From: Faeciplasma sp045660445
GTDB taxonomy: Bacteria; Bacillota; Clostridia; Oscillospirales; Ruminococcaceae
NCBI GenBank assembly: GCA_045660445.1
Contig: JAZRDR010000012.1
Coordinates: 1 to 64,000, forward strand
Direction of reading: 5' to 3'
DNA: 64,000 nt
The translations under genes and the position numbers were made by a program. Of the stretch, positions 6,150 through 14,869 are shown piece after piece. A model generated the notes under the pieces. It had not been told where the DNA came from. It made no database searches and saw only the letters and a program-made list of their open reading frames with translations. Every line of letters begins with the position of its first letter. Position 1 is the first letter of the stretch.

Positions 6150-7511
6150 ATGAACATTATTATTGTTGGAGGCGGCAAGGTTGGCATTAATCTAACCGCA
6201 CTTTTATCCGAAGAAGGACACGACGTGACCGTTATCGATACCGTGCCCGGACTTATCGAAAACATCGTTAACAACTATGACGTTATCGGATATTGCGGAA
6301 ACGGTGCCGCATATATGATACAGGCACAGGCAGGTGTGGCTAAGTGCGACATTTTCATTTCGGTGACCGGATCGGATGAGCTTAACATAATGAGCTGTAT
6401 TGTTGCTGAAAAGCTTGGCGCTAAGCATTCGATAGCACGAGTTCGCAACCCCGAATATTCCCGTCAGATGGAATTTATGCGAACAAAGCTTGGGGTTGAC
6501 CTTATTATCAACCCCGAACTTGAAGCAGCAAACGAGATAGCTCGCTTGATCGAGTTCCCCTCTGCTACAAAGATCGAGCATTTTGCTAAGGGCAGAGTTG
6601 AGCTTTGTGAGGTTACTGTTTCAGCCGACAGTGTTTTATGCGATATGGCTCTTTTCGATTTAAGAAAAAAGCTTAACGCGGCAATGCTCATCTGTGCCGT
6701 ACAGCGAGGAGAGGAGCTTATAATCCCCTCCGGTAACTTCGTAATTCAAGCCGGTGACAGAATTCACTTCACGGCATCGAGAAATGAAATAATTAAGATA
6801 TTCAAGATCTTGGGACTTCAGAAAAAGAAGATAAAATCGGCACTTATCGTTGGTGGAAGCAGAACATCTTACTATCTTTGCCAAAGATTGTCCTCGGCCG
6901 GAATTTCAGTTAAGCTTATCGAAAGCGATCCCGAACGTGCAGCAATGTTGGAATCCGAGCTTGATGGTATAACCGTTATCTGTGGAGACGGAACCGACAC
7001 CGACGTTTTGAAGGAAGAGGGTCTTGAGAACTTTGATGCTTCTGTTGCGCTTACTGATATCGATGAGGAAAACCTTATCATGTCAATGTATGCAAACAAC
7101 GTTGGCGTTAAAAAGACTATCTGCAAAATAAACAGAACCGCTCTTTCGGGAATGTTTACATCGATCGTTTCCGATTGCAGTGTTGTCAGTCCAAAAGCGC
7201 TTACTTCGGGCACGATTTTAAGATACGTTCGAGCTGTCAACAACTCCTCGGGAAATGAGATCAAAATGCTTTACCGCATTGTTAACGGCAAGGCAGAGGC
7301 ACTTGAATTCATCGCAGCAGACAGCTGCAAGCTTAACGGCAAAACTCTTAAAGAACTTAAGCTTAAGCCAAATATAATCATTGCTTGTGTCACTCATGGA
7401 AACAACGTGATAATTCCCGACGGTAACACAGCCATCCACTCGGGCGACAGTGTTATAGTCATCACAGGCCAAGGCAGAGCTATTAGCGACTTGAACGAAA
7501 TTCTGCTTTAA
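6150..7511 (+). CDS. trkA: Trk potassium uptake regulator TrkA
   Basis: A 453-residue cytosolic gating subunit of the TrkAH K+ uptake system. It has the tandem layout RCK_N-RCK_C-RCK_N-RCK_C. The first Rossmann motif GGGKVG is at residues 7-12 with the following acidic residue in VTVIDT. The second (VGGSRTSYYLC) is near residue 230. The TrkA_C parts contain the LIIPSG and VIIPDG turns seen in the family. It binds NAD(H) or nucleotides and assembles as a ring under TrkH. trkH follows 12 bases downstream on the same strand, an arrangement that supports the call. Confidence 0.95.
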   Translation: MNIIIVGGGKVGINLTALLSEEGHDVTVIDTVPGLIENIVNNYDVIGYCGNGAAYMIQAQAGVAKCDIFISVTGSDELNIMSCIVAEKLGAKHSIARVRNPEYSRQMEFMRTKLGVDLIINPELEAANEIARLIEFPSATKIEHFAKGRVELCEVTVSADSVLCDMALFDLRKKLNAAMLICAVQRGEELIIPSGNFVIQAGDRIHFTASRNEIIKIFKILGLQKKKIKSALIVGGSRTSYYLCQRLSSAGISVKLIESDPERAAMLESELDGITVICGDGTDTDVLKEEGLENFDASVALTDIDEENLIMSMYANNVGVKKTICKINRTALSGMFTSIVSDCSVVSPKALTSGTILRYVRAVNNSSGNEIKMLYRIVNGKAEALEFIAADSCKLNGKTLKELKLKPNIIIACVTHGNNVIIPDGNTAIHSGDSVIVITGQGRAISDLNEILL

Positions 7512-7523
7512 GGAAAACTTATT

Positions 7524-8975
7524 ATGAATTACAGAATGGTTTTATATATACTCGGGCGAATATTGGGTGCAGAGAGTGCATTGATGATATTGCCACTTAT
7601 TTGCTCGATTTGTTACGGCGAAAGTGTTTTGCCGTTTGCAATTCCGATATTGATACTTGATGTGCTGGCATTTTTGCTGTCATTTAAGAAACCGAAGCGA
7701 ACAGATATCAGCTCGCGTGAGGGATTTATGTGTGTCGCACTTGCGTGGATATTGATGTCGGCATTCGGTGCGCTTCCCTTTGTTATAAGTGGCGATATTC
7801 CACATTATATCGATGCATTTTTCGAGACTGTTTCGGGATTCACAACGACAGGTTCCTCGATTTTAACTGACGTAGAGGCCTTGGGATATGGCATTTTGTT
7901 CTGGCGAAGCTTTACTCACTGGGTTGGCGGTATGGGAGTTTTGGTGTTTGTTCTCGCAATCATGCCCAAGTCTGATATTAAAGGAACAAAATTCATGCAT
8001 CTTATGAGAGCAGAGGTTCCCGGTCCCTCAGTCGGCAAGCTGGTTCCCAAGATCTCGCAAACTGCAAGAGTGATGTATGGAATATATATATTGCTTACAG
8101 TTATTGAAATGCTTTTGCTTCTTGCCGGCGGCATGTCAGTATTCGAAGCATTGACACACGCTTTCGGAACTGCGGGCACAGGCGGCTTTGGAATTAAAAA
8201 CGATTCGCTTGCAAGCTATTCGCCTTATCTGCAATATGTAATCGGCATATTCATGGTGATATTCGGTGTTAACTTTAATTTGTATTATTTCTTGATTATT
8301 AGACAATTCAGCAAGATTTTAAGAAACGAAGAGCTTTGGTGCTATCTCGGAATCGTAGCTGTTTCTGTTTCTGTAATTTGCATAAATATCTGCGAAATAT
8401 ATGAAACATTTGAAGAAACTTTCAGGCATTCTCTTTTCCAAGTTGCAACCATCATTTCCACAGCCGGATTTTCAACTGTTGACTTTAATACATGGCCTGT
8501 TCTATCAAAAGTCATTTTGATTCTTCTGATGTTTATCGGCGGTTCAGTCGGTTCAACTGCAGGCGGCATCAAAGTAGGCAGAATTATGCTCCTCATCAAA
8601 AACGCCAAGCGCGAGATACATTATATTTTGCATCCGCGTTCGGTACGCTCGGTTAAGGTTGATGGCGAATCCGTTGATAACGACATAATTCGCGGAACAA
8701 CATCCTATATTATAATGTATTTCGGCATTTTCGTTATCAGCATTCTTTTGATCACCATCTTCGACGGAGTTGATTTGGTTTCAGGATTTACTGCTGTTGC
8801 TGCAACGTTTAACAACATCGGCCCCGGACTTGAAGCTTTTGGTCCTGCAAGCAACTTCTCCTCGCTTTCTTATATCTCAAAGCTGCTTTTAAGCTTTAAT
8901 ATGCTTGCCGGTAGACTTGAGATATTCCCTATCCTCATTCTTTTATCGCCTTCTTCGTGGAAAAAGTCGGCTTGA
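7524..8975 (+). CDS. trkH: Trk potassium transporter TrkH
   Basis: A 483-residue membrane protein with the four membrane-pore-membrane repeats of the Trk/Ktr family. The selectivity-filter segments appear as FTTTGSSIL, GTAGTGGFG, STAGFSTVDF and FNNIGPG. It forms the K+ pore gated by TrkA, encoded directly upstream. An AAGGAAAAC site precedes the ATG. After the stop comes a GC-rich block and then the terminator. The short tail (LSPSSWKKSA) is normal for TrkH. Confidence 0.95.
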   Translation: MNYRMVLYILGRILGAESALMILPLICSICYGESVLPFAIPILILDVLAFLLSFKKPKRTDISSREGFMCVALAWILMSAFGALPFVISGDIPHYIDAFFETVSGFTTTGSSILTDVEALGYGILFWRSFTHWVGGMGVLVFVLAIMPKSDIKGTKFMHLMRAEVPGPSVGKLVPKISQTARVMYGIYILLTVIEMLLLLAGGMSVFEALTHAFGTAGTGGFGIKNDSLASYSPYLQYVIGIFMVIFGVNFNLYYFLIIRQFSKILRNEELWCYLGIVAVSVSVICINICEIYETFEETFRHSLFQVATIISTAGFSTVDFNTWPVLSKVILILLMFIGGSVGSTAGGIKVGRIMLLIKNAKREIHYILHPRSVRSVKVDGESVDNDIIRGTTSYIIMYFGIFVISILLITIFDGVDLVSGFTAVAATFNNIGPGLEAFGPASNFSSLSYISKLLLSFNMLAGRLEIFPILILLSPSSWKKSA

Positions 8976-9050
8976 TGAGGAAGCGGCAGTCTGACGGCGC
9001 AGGCGGCGCGCCGAAGGTGCGGCGATCGGCGGCGGGTGCCGCGGTGAAAA
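8976..9050. repeat. GC-rich intergenic block A
   Basis: About 75 bases rich in GGCG words sit between trkH and its terminator, in a much less GC-rich background. It shares AAGCGGC, CTGACGGCGC and GCCGCGGTG in the same order with the block at 42803-42888, so the two are probably copies of one element. No coding frame is supported. Confidence 0.55.
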
Positions 9051-9062
9051 CAGCAAAAACGA

Positions 9063-9107
9063 AAAACTCGGACATCTTTTTGGATATCCGAGTTTTCTTT
9101 TTTTCTA
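9063..9107 (+). terminator. Terminator of trkAH
   Basis: AAAACTCGGA (9063-9072) pairs with TCCGAGTTTT (9087-9096) and is followed by a T-rich run. Confidence 0.85.
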
Positions 9108-9132
9108 TTTATAAAGGAGGATTATGAAAAGA

Positions 9133-9978
9133 CTATTTATTTTCAAAAAATGCTACTGCAATAGCGCCCGGGCCAACATGAGTTCCGATAGTACATCCAA
9201 CGGTTACAACAGTGAGACTGTCAGTTGCATGATTCCAAAGATCATTTGAATCTTCGATGTATTTTTTAAGCAATGCATCGCTTAATCCACTGTATGCAAG
9301 GCAGTAAGGCATCGAAAAATCGATCCCGTTACCTTTTAATATAAGTTCACGCAAGAGATTGTTTCCTTGACGGGACCCTCTTGCTCTGCCGAGCATTACA
9401 ACTTCGCCATCTTCAACTGCCACAACAGGCTTAATGGAAAGCATCGTGCCCGCAAATGCAACGGTTTTAGATATTCTTCCACCCTTTTTAAGATATTCCA
9501 AGGTATCCAGCAACGCCATTACACGCAGGCGCTTTTTCTCCTCGTTAAGAGCTTGGCAGATCTGTGAAAGCTCTTTGCCTTCGTCACGCATCTGAACAGC
9601 TCGCAAAACGATAAGTCTTTCGCCAAGGGCGACACTTTCGCTGTCAATAACGGCGATATTGCCGTTATAATCTTCCGCGGCGATACAAGCACTTTGATAT
9701 GTTCCCGAGAGTTTGCCGGAAAGGGTGATTATCAAAACGTCATCCCCTTGGCATTTTTCAAGCGCATCGGCATAATCCGAGGGGGTTATCTGACAAGTCG
9801 TGGGCAAAACGTCCGACTCGATAAGCTTTTCGTAGAATTCTTTGTGAGAAAGATTCACCGAATCCTGATATTCTACTCCGTCAAACACAACTTTCAACGG
9901 CAGGTGGATAAGCCCAAGCTCGGCAGCCTGCGCGGGCAAAATGTCAGAGCCGGAATCTATAATAATTTTAAGTGACAT
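9133..9978 (-). CDS. DegV family fatty-acid-binding protein
   Basis: A 281-residue DegV-type protein (FakB-like fold). It holds a fatty acid in a cleft so that a kinase can phosphorylate it. The family N-terminus KIIIDSGSDI and the PTTCQITPSDY loop (about residues 58-70, with the TSQPS-like turn) are present, as are IDSESVALGERLIV and GRARGSRQG. The ATG at 9978 is preferred; a TTG two codons upstream is an alternative with better spacing to the AAGGAG site. The stop of the marR-type gene lies two bases before this ATG, so translation is probably coupled. Confidence 0.9.
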   Translation of the reverse strand: MSLKIIIDSGSDILPAQAAELGLIHLPLKVVFDGVEYQDSVNLSHKEFYEKLIESDVLPTTCQITPSDYADALEKCQGDDVLIITLSGKLSGTYQSACIAAEDYNGNIAVIDSESVALGERLIVLRAVQMRDEGKELSQICQALNEEKKRLRVMALLDTLEYLKKGGRISKTVAFAGTMLSIKPVVAVEDGEVVMLGRARGSRQGNNLLRELILKGNGIDFSMPYCLAYSGLSDALLKKYIEDSNDLWNHATDSLTVVTVGCTIGTHVGPGAIAVAFFENK

Positions 9979-9980
9979 GA

Positions 9981-10430
9981 TCAAGTTTTCTCCTTTGTTT
10001 TGGCTTTAAGGTTATTTGATATTTTCTCCAACGAGCGATAGAAGACCTCGCGCTCCTCATCGGTCAAGCCGTCTCCGCCGAAATTGACCCACTGCCCGAT
10101 AAGGGAATCGAGCTTTTTCGCAAGCTCCTCGCCCTTTTCGGTGAGAGTTATCACCGAGCGATATTTCTTTTTGGTATCGTCGCAATCGATATTTATAAGC
10201 TCTTCTTCGCCAAGTTCGGAAAGTGTTCGCGAAATTGCTGCCTTATCCTCTTCACAAATAGTGCTAAGCTGAGAGGCGGTTAATCCCTTTGAATTTCTGC
10301 TTAAATAGTATATACACATGACGTGAGCGCCTTTAAGTCCAAACTCTGTCATTTCGGTGGATTTAATTTTTTGAATATATTTATAGCAAGCAGTGATACC
10401 GCTTACAAAGTTTTCAAAGCGTTTTACCAT
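9981..10430 (-). CDS. MarR family transcriptional regulator
   Basis: A 149-residue winged-helix regulator. The recognition helix region is LTASQLSTICEEDKAAISRTLSELGEEELI (about residues 50-79), with the wing at DTKKKYRSVITLTEKGEE. It probably binds the 26-base palindrome at 10475-10500, which covers the -35 region of its own promoter and lies upstream of the divergent ABC exporter genes. The simplest reading is self-repression plus control of the exporter in response to a small ligand. degV follows immediately. The ligand is unknown. Confidence 0.9.
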   Translation of the reverse strand: MVKRFENFVSGITACYKYIQKIKSTEMTEFGLKGAHVMCIYYLSRNSKGLTASQLSTICEEDKAAISRTLSELGEEELINIDCDDTKKKYRSVITLTEKGEELAKKLDSLIGQWVNFGGDGLTDEEREVFYRSLEKISNNLKAKTKEKT

Positions 10431-10465
10431 GTCGGAATACTCCGTTTCTATATGTCGTTAATTAT

Positions 10466-10500
10466 ATTATACACAAAGATGTTGATTTGTCAACATCTTT
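10466..10500 (-). promoter_or_regulatory. marR promoter overlapped by palindromic operator
   Basis: Minus-strand TTGACA (10488-10493) and TATAAT (10466-10471) have a 16-base spacer. AAAGATGTTGA (10475-10485) and TCAACATCTTT (10490-10500) form an 11-base inverted repeat across the -35 box, the classic position for a self-repressing MarR site. Confidence 0.8.
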
Positions 10501-10529
10501 TTTTAATCGTTAAGCACATTTACGGTTCA

Positions 10530-10558
10530 TTGACAACTTCTATATTATAATGTAAAAT
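10530..10558 (+). promoter_or_regulatory. Promoter of the ABC exporter operon
   Basis: TTGACA (10530-10535) and TAAAAT (10553-10558) have 17-base spacing. It begins 30 bases after the MarR-type palindrome. Confidence 0.8.
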
Positions 10559-10599
10559 TATATGGTTAATGCAAACACTTAAGGAGGAACACAAAAACA

Positions 10600-12342
10600 A
10601 TGTTGAAACGACTTGCTCAGTGCATAGGTGAATACAAGAAAACCGCACTTATGACACCACTGTTAATGGTCGGCGAGGTTATAATCGAATGCTTAATGCC
10701 GTTTATAGTCGCCAACCTTATAAACCAGATCAAAGCAGGCTGCGAAATTATCGAGATCGTTAAGATCGGCGGAATTTTGTTCGTGATGGCACTTTTCTCG
10801 CTTACATTCGGCGGGCTTGCAGGCTTCACGGCATCGAAGGCATCTGCCGGCTTTGCAAAGAATTTAAGACGCAAGCTATATGAAAAGATCCAGGCATTTT
10901 CCTTTGAAAACATCGACAAGTTCTCGACGGCATCGCTTGTTACAAGAATGACAACAGACGTTGCACATGTTCAGATGTCGTTTATGATGATAATAAGAAC
11001 CGCTATCCGCAGCCCTTTAATGTTCTTCTTCTCTATAATCATGTCATTTTATATGGGCGGCCCGTTGGCACTTACCTTTGTTGTAGTCGTTCCTATTTTG
11101 ATATTCGGACTTTTAATGGTTGCAAAGAAGGCAATGCCCTCGTTCAGAGCGGTATTTAAAAAATATGACAAGCTTAACGAATCCATTGAGGAAAACGTTA
11201 TGGCAATGCGAGTTGTTAAGGGTTTTGTAAGAGAAGATCACGAAAAGAAGAAATTCGGTGTTGCAAGCGATAACATTTGCAATGACTTTACCCGTGCAGA
11301 GAGAATCGTTGCGCTTAACAATCCCATGATGCAGTTCTGCATTTATTTCAACATGGTATTCATCATGTCTGTCGGTTCGTATCTTATCGTTACAACAAGC
11401 GGCGCGAGCGTTGACGTGGGACAGCTTTCTGCAATGCTCACTTACGGTATTCAGATCCTTATGTCGCTTATGATGCTTTCGATGATCTATGTTATGCTTA
11501 CAATGTCGGCAGAATCTGCAAGAAGAATCAACGAGGTTTTGTGCGAGGAGCCGGCTCTTATAAATCCTGAACACCCTGTTTATGACGTTAAAGACGGCTC
11601 TATCGAATTTAAGGACGTAAGCTTTAAGTATTCGGCAATTGCTGAAAAATATGCGCTTTCAGACATTGATCTTAGAATCGAATCGGGCGAGACTGTTGGC
11701 ATCATCGGCGGAACAGGCTCGAGTAAATCAACGCTTATTCAGCTTATATCCCGCCTTTATGACACCACTGTCGGCGAGGTTAAGGTTGGCGGAGTTAACG
11801 TTAAGGATTATGACCTTGAAGCTTTAAGAAATGCGGTTTCAGTTGTGCTGCAAAAGAACGTTTTGTTCTCGGGAACCATTAAGGATAACCTTAGATGGGG
11901 CAACAAGGAAGCAACAGACGAAGAGATCATCGAAGCTTGCAAGCTGGCTCAGGCTCATGACTTTGTATCCTCCTTCCCCGATGGTTATGACACGATGATC
12001 GAGCAGGGCGGCTCGAACGTTTCGGGCGGACAGAAGCAGCGCCTTTGCATTGCACGCGCACTTCTTAAAAAGCCTAAGATACTTATCTTGGACGACTCGA
12101 CAAGTGCTGTTGACACAAAAACGGATGCACTTATCAGACAGGGATTCAAGCAATATATCCCCTCGACCACGAAGATAATCATTGCACAAAGAATATCTTC
12201 AGTTGAAAATGCCGACAAGATTATCGTTATGGATAACGGCAAGATAGTTAACGTTGGAACTCATAATGAGCTTATTAAAACAAGCGAAATATACCGCGAG
12301 GTTTACCAGCAGCAGACCAAAGGAGGTGCCGACAATGAGTAA
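10600..12342 (+). CDS. ABC exporter subunit with degenerate ATP site
   Basis: A 580-residue half-transporter: a six-helix exporter membrane domain (about 1-310) and a nucleotide-binding domain. Walker A reads GGTGSSKST near residue 370, the signature SGGQKQR near 475, and Walker B ILILDDSTSAVD at about 494-505. Asp replaces the catalytic Glu after Walker B (residue 500), as in the non-catalytic half of heterodimeric exporters such as BmrCD or TM287/288. The next gene overlaps this one by 8 bases and has an intact site, so the two probably form a heterodimer for drugs or lipids. An AAGGAGG site precedes the ATG. Confidence 0.93.
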   Translation: MLKRLAQCIGEYKKTALMTPLLMVGEVIIECLMPFIVANLINQIKAGCEIIEIVKIGGILFVMALFSLTFGGLAGFTASKASAGFAKNLRRKLYEKIQAFSFENIDKFSTASLVTRMTTDVAHVQMSFMMIIRTAIRSPLMFFFSIIMSFYMGGPLALTFVVVVPILIFGLLMVAKKAMPSFRAVFKKYDKLNESIEENVMAMRVVKGFVREDHEKKKFGVASDNICNDFTRAERIVALNNPMMQFCIYFNMVFIMSVGSYLIVTTSGASVDVGQLSAMLTYGIQILMSLMMLSMIYVMLTMSAESARRINEVLCEEPALINPEHPVYDVKDGSIEFKDVSFKYSAIAEKYALSDIDLRIESGETVGIIGGTGSSKSTLIQLISRLYDTTVGEVKVGGVNVKDYDLEALRNAVSVVLQKNVLFSGTIKDNLRWGNKEATDEEIIEACKLAQAHDFVSSFPDGYDTMIEQGGSNVSGGQKQRLCIARALLKKPKILILDDSTSAVDTKTDALIRQGFKQYIPSTTKIIIAQRISSVENADKIIVMDNGKIVNVGTHNELIKTSEIYREVYQQQTKGGADNE

Positions 12343-14257
12343 TAATCCCGCACCTTCGAAAAAGCCAAGACTTGACAAGGCAAAGAGAAAATCGATTGCA
12401 AGAGTTGTTAAGATGCTTTGGCAGGCATATCCCGTTTTGGTGCCGTTAACGGCTTGCTGCATTTTATTCTCGTCGCTTGTTTCGGCGGCACCCTCGCTGT
12501 TCACTCAGCAGATCATTTCCGCAATTGAAAAGTGGTATGTAAGTGGCGACTGGACCTCGGCGAAAGCTGAGATATTCCCTCTTATTGCGGTTCTTATCGT
12601 TTTATACGTTTTGTCGCTGATTTCGATGTTTGCATATAATCAGCTTATGGCGTATATCACCCAAGGCTTCTTGAACAAGATGCGTAAGACAATGTTCAAC
12701 AAGATGCAGAATCTGCCCATCAAGTATTTTGATACCAACCGCTTTGGCGATATCATGAGCCATTACACTAACGATATCGATACACTTAGACAGCTTGTTT
12801 CACAGGCTATTCCTGCACTTATCCAGTCGGGAGCTATCGTTACAGTCGTTCTTTCGATCATGATATACTTCTGCGGATGGTTAACGCTTTTAGTCCTTAC
12901 CGGAGTTGTGGTGATGATGCTTGTCACCAAGAAGATCGGCGGAGGATCGGCAAAATATTTCTTGAAGCAGCAAAAGGCAATGGGTAAGACCGAGGGCTAT
13001 ATTCAGGAAATGATGAGCGGTATGAAGGTCGTTAAGGTGTTCTGCCACGAGGAAGAAAGCCAGGCTGATTTTGACGCTATAAACGAAGACCTTTTCGAGG
13101 TTGGATATCGTGCAAACGCTTATGCTAACTGCTTGGGACCGATAATCATGAACATCGGAAACGTTATGTATGTTTTGACAGCGCTTATCGGCGGTGTTTT
13201 GATGATCGCGAACGTTCCAAACTTCAGCCTTTCGGGAATGCCGTTAAGCGTGAGCATCGTTATCCCCTTCTTGAACATGACAAAGCAGTTTACGGGTAAC
13301 TTTAACACCGTTTCTCAGCAGATAAATGCTATCGCCATGGCTATGGCAGGTGCTGACAGAGTGTTTGCTCTTATGGACGAGGAACCTGAGGTTGACGACG
13401 GTTACGTAACTTTAGTCAATGCAAGCATTGATGCTGACGGAACAGTAACCGAAAGCGAAGAAAGAACGGGCAAGTGGGCTTGGAAGCACCCTCATAAAGA
13501 CGGAACGCTTACCTATACCGAGCTTAAGGGCGACGTTATTTTGGACATGGTGGACTTCTCTTATGACGGCGAGAAGCAGGTTTTGACTGACGTTTCTGTA
13601 TATGCCCGCCCGGGACAGAAGGTTGCATTTGTTGGTGCAACAGGTGCCGGAAAGACGACTATCACAAACCTTATCAACCGATTCTATGATATTGCCGACG
13701 GTAAGGTGCGTTATGACGGCATTAACATCAATAAGATAAAGAAAGCCGATTTAAGACGTTCTTTGGGCATTGTATTGCAGGATACGAATCTGTTTACAGG
13801 CACAGTTTTGGAAAACATCAGATACGGAAGACTTGACGCTAGCGATGAAGAATGTGTTGCAAGTGCAAAACTTGCGGGTGCAGATGACTTTATCACACGT
13901 TTGCCTATGGGATATAACACTGTTTTGACAAATAACGGTGCGAACCTCTCGCAAGGTCAGCGTCAGCTTATTGCCATTGCGCGTGCCGCAGTTGCAGACC
14001 CGCCCGTTATGATATTGGACGAAGCCACATCTTCGATAGATACAAGAACCGAGGCTATCGTATCAAGAGGCATGGATAAGCTTATGGAGGGAAGAACGGT
14101 ATTCGTTATCGCTCACCGGCTTTCAACCATTATGAACTCTGACGTTATCATCGTTTTGGATCACGGCAAGATCATCGAGCGTGGAAGCCACGACAAGCTT
14201 ATCGAAGAAAAGGGCACCTATTATCAGCTTTACACAGGCGCATTCGAGCTTGAATAA
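12335..14257 (+). CDS. ABC exporter subunit with catalytic ATP site
   Basis: A 640-residue half-transporter. The start at 12335 follows AAAGGAGGT and overlaps the end of the partner gene (ATGAGTAA), which couples their translation. Walker A GATGAGKTT is near residue 433, the signature is LSQGQRQ (usually LSGGQ) near 539, and Walker B VMILDEATSSID with catalytic Glu is near 560. Between membrane and ATPase domains lies an extra acidic, partly repetitive stretch (about residues 355-405, including KWAWKHPHKDGT) found in some Clostridia exporters of this class. Together with the upstream subunit it should export a hydrophobic compound. Regulation by the divergent MarR protein is inferred. Confidence 0.93.
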   Translation: MSNNPAPSKKPRLDKAKRKSIARVVKMLWQAYPVLVPLTACCILFSSLVSAAPSLFTQQIISAIEKWYVSGDWTSAKAEIFPLIAVLIVLYVLSLISMFAYNQLMAYITQGFLNKMRKTMFNKMQNLPIKYFDTNRFGDIMSHYTNDIDTLRQLVSQAIPALIQSGAIVTVVLSIMIYFCGWLTLLVLTGVVVMMLVTKKIGGGSAKYFLKQQKAMGKTEGYIQEMMSGMKVVKVFCHEEESQADFDAINEDLFEVGYRANAYANCLGPIIMNIGNVMYVLTALIGGVLMIANVPNFSLSGMPLSVSIVIPFLNMTKQFTGNFNTVSQQINAIAMAMAGADRVFALMDEEPEVDDGYVTLVNASIDADGTVTESEERTGKWAWKHPHKDGTLTYTELKGDVILDMVDFSYDGEKQVLTDVSVYARPGQKVAFVGATGAGKTTITNLINRFYDIADGKVRYDGININKIKKADLRRSLGIVLQDTNLFTGTVLENIRYGRLDASDEECVASAKLAGADDFITRLPMGYNTVLTNNGANLSQGQRQLIAIARAAVADPPVMILDEATSSIDTRTEAIVSRGMDKLMEGRTVFVIAHRLSTIMNSDVIIVLDHGKIIERGSHDKLIEEKGTYYQLYTGAFELE

Positions 14258-14261
14258 AACA

Positions 14262-14290
14262 AAAATCCCCGATCAATTCGGGGATTTTTT
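14262..14290 (+). terminator. Terminator of the ABC exporter operon
   Basis: The AATCCCCGA/TCGGGGATT stem has a short loop and a TTTTTT tail. Confidence 0.9.
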
Positions 14291-14348
14291 CGTTTGTTTT
14301 GGCAATATACTATTTTAGCAAAGATATCTCAAAATTTCAATAAAGATA

Positions 14349-14377
14349 TTGACAAAGCGAGATTAACTTGATATAAT
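14349..14377 (+). promoter_or_regulatory. Promoter of tRNA-Lys
   Basis: Perfect TTGACA (14349-14354) and TATAAT (14372-14377) boxes have a 17-base spacer. Confidence 0.9.
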
Positions 14378-14400
14378 AATATGGCTGTCCGAATGGGCAC

Positions 14401-14476
14401 GAGCTACTAGCTCAGTTGGCAGAGCATTTGACTTTTAATCAAAGGGTCTGGAGTTCGAATCTCCAGTAGCTCACCA
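14401..14476 (+). tRNA. tRNA-Lys (anticodon TTT)
   Basis: A complete 76-base cloverleaf. Acceptor GAGCTAC pairs with GTAGCTC, followed by A and an encoded CCA. The anticodon stem is TTTGA/TCAAA with loop CTTTTAA (anticodon 14434-14436), and the T-arm is CTGGA-GTTCGAA-TCTCCAG in style. It reads AAA and AAG lysine codons. It has its own promoter and terminator. Confidence 0.97.
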
Positions 14477-14517
14477 TAAAACAAAAAGAGTTCCCGAAGG
14501 GAGCTCTTTTTGTTTTA
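14477..14517 (+). terminator. Terminator of tRNA-Lys
   Basis: A long AAAACAAAAAGAG/CTCTTTTTGTTTT inverted repeat with a CCCGAAGGG apex works as a hairpin terminator directly after the CCA end. It could act in both directions. Confidence 0.85.
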
Positions 14518-14726
14518 TTATCAGACTTTGTGATTTGAACTCACAGTTTGCGAAGCAAACTGCTATTTTTCGCTTTACAAACTTTTGCATTAATCAAACT
14601 ATGGCGAAAAATTGAGTTCAGAATCTCCAAATTGGAATCAGCAGAATCAAAGGTAGATTTCGCGAAGCAAAATACTATTGAGTTCAGAATCTCCGGTAGT
14701 GATCTTTCACTTATTGGCCTTTGATA
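14518..14726. repeat. tRNA-derived debris and small hairpins
   Basis: There is no gene here. An 18-base direct repeat occurs at 14612-14629 and 14678-14695. It contains GAGTTCAGAATCTCC, close to the tRNA-Lys T-arm GAGTTCGAATCTCC, and the second copy continues with GGTAGTGATC, similar to the acceptor end. A third T-arm-like hairpin lies on the minus strand near 14525-14542. GCGAAGCAAA hairpin words occur twice. This looks like decayed copies of the tRNA 3' end, as left by repeated integration and loss. Confidence 0.45.
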
Positions 14727-14762
14727 TAAAAATACTCCCCCGCGCCTTTTGGCGCGAGGGAG
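14727..14762 (-). terminator. Terminator of the alaS-HIT-apt operon
   Basis: On the minus strand a 12-pair stem (14735-14746 with 14751-14762), loop AAAA, is followed by TATTTTTATA. The GC-rich block at 14780-14866 lies between it and the last gene. Confidence 0.88.
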
Positions 14763-14779
14763 ATTTATATAGCAGTATT

Positions 14780-14866
14780 TTTGGGAATGCTGTTTGGCGA
14801 GCAGTCGCATTGGTGGAGCCGAGCCGCCGCGGATGCGGCTAGCGAGGAGCACCGTGCGGCGCGAGC
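14780..14866. repeat. GC-rich intergenic block B
   Basis: A GC-rich stretch contains AGCCG/CGGCT and CCGCGG palindromes between apt and its terminator. It is similar in composition and position to blocks at 8976, 21990, 42803 and 50800. Confidence 0.4.
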
Positions 14867-14869
14867 CTA

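Noticed and set aside
9124..9249. Plus-strand 41-codon frame with an AAAGGAGG site after the trkH terminator
   Set aside because: It overlaps the 3' end of the degV-family gene on the other strand and its sequence becomes low-information after ten residues. At most it is the stub of a lost gene.
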